From positions 15,073,541-15,137,540 of the forward strand of contig CM048849.1 in NCBI GenBank assembly GCA_026545225.1: 64,000 bases of DNA, written 5' to 3'. This stretch comes from Cornus controversa (taxonomy: Eukaryota > Streptophyta > Magnoliopsida > Cornales > Cornaceae). Below are positions 63,674 through 64,000 of this stretch, piece after piece. Position 1 is the stretch's first letter, and each line of letters starts with the position of its first letter. The notes beneath the pieces are model-generated. The model did no database searches. It saw only the letters and a program-made list of their open reading frames with translations, and had not been told where the DNA came from. Position numbers and translations under genes: made by a program.

Positions 63674-64000
63674 TAGTTTAAAATCGTTGATAGCATGCCA
63701 ATTGTGTCTTTTAGATGTCTAGAAGGTCGAATTTGGCACAAACCACCATACGGTTGTGATCATTCATGATTTCTGCATGGAATTGCTCTTTTCGATTCAG
63801 GACGTCTTGACAGTCGAATTTGGCATAAAGCAACGTATAGTTCTGAGTAAGGCACGATTTCACTAGGAATGGTACTTTTCGAATCAAAACAACTCAAACA
63901 AAACTAGTTCAAAATCGTTGTTGCCATATATTCTCATTCCTTTTGGACGTCCAGATGATCGATTCTGGCACAAAGCACCATACAGTTGTGATCGTGCTTG

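Larger units (their letters stand above)
61976..64000 (+). repeat. Satellite array block 4 (forward)
   Basis: Resumes in m7 half B, followed by m1 (62102), m2 (62333, 288 bp with small insertions), m3 (62621), m4 (62892), m5 (63122), an m6/m3 chimera (63403), m4 (63674) and part of m5 (63905, with a five-base ATATT-type insertion near 63927). It runs off the right edge. The m7 here lacks the 28-bp deletion but otherwise matches type II. Confidence 0.94.

Noticed and set aside
1-64000. CENP-B box in the satellite
   Set aside because: I looked for TTCG-4N-A-2N-CGGG on both strands. TTCG motifs are frequent, but none has the CGGG part at the right spacing. Centromere identity is therefore neither supported nor excluded.
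1-64000. Telomeric repeats, rRNA or tRNA genes
   Set aside because: No TTTAGGG runs, no rDNA landmarks and no tRNA A/B-box pair with a plausible cloverleaf were seen.

Overview
This window is non-coding repetitive DNA from a plant nuclear genome. No protein-coding gene, rRNA or tRNA is supported. Almost all of it is one tandem satellite family with an unusually deep hierarchy. The rest is two copies of one long plant-type LTR-retrotransposon LTR, both apparently solo LTRs (TG...CA ends, 5-bp target-site duplications, no gag-pol between paired LTRs). A flowering plant is inferred from the LTR style: TGTCACGCCCC start, kilobase length, CATGCA/TATA-rich body, GC-rich segment followed by a pyrimidine tract near the 3' end. 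The species is not recognised.

Satellite hierarchy, read from the sequence. The smallest unit is about 140-143 bp and exists as two diverged halves, A and B, which form a dimer of about 283 bp. Seven dimers (called m1-m7 here; 233, 283, 271, 231, 281, 287 and 288 bp) form a higher-order repeat (HOR) of 1874 bp. Within it m1-m2-m3 resembles m4-m5-m6: m1 and m4 share the same ~51-bp deletion, and m2 and m5 share private bases. The HOR therefore looks like a three-dimer block duplicated once, plus m7.

Layout. 1-35602: nineteen near-identical type I HOR units (U1-U19), very homogeneous to about 27.6 kb, then with linked variants. 35603-40724: more diverged mosaic units. 40730-44982: solo LTR 1 (4253 bp, TSD CTTGT), inserted in an m6 dimer. 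44988-55302: diverged satellite, mostly type II units of ~1846 bp, including one unit that lost m7 and m1. 55303-59257: LTR 2 in reverse orientation. 59258-61947: satellite in reverse orientation. 61952-61975: a 24-bp fragment, the missing 3' end of LTR 2, in forward orientation. 61976-64000: forward satellite.

The right part is explained by one ~6.6-kb inversion (about 55303-61950). Flipping it back reunites LTR 2 with its 3' end, places matching GACAT duplications on both sides and restores the interrupted m7 dimer. An AT-rich palindrome lies beside the left breakpoint.

Interpretation: the left of the window is the recently homogenised part of an array, and the right is an older flank that has accumulated LTR insertions, an inversion and chimeric dimers from unequal exchange. 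Whether the array is centromeric, pericentromeric, subtelomeric or interstitial cannot be decided from this sequence.
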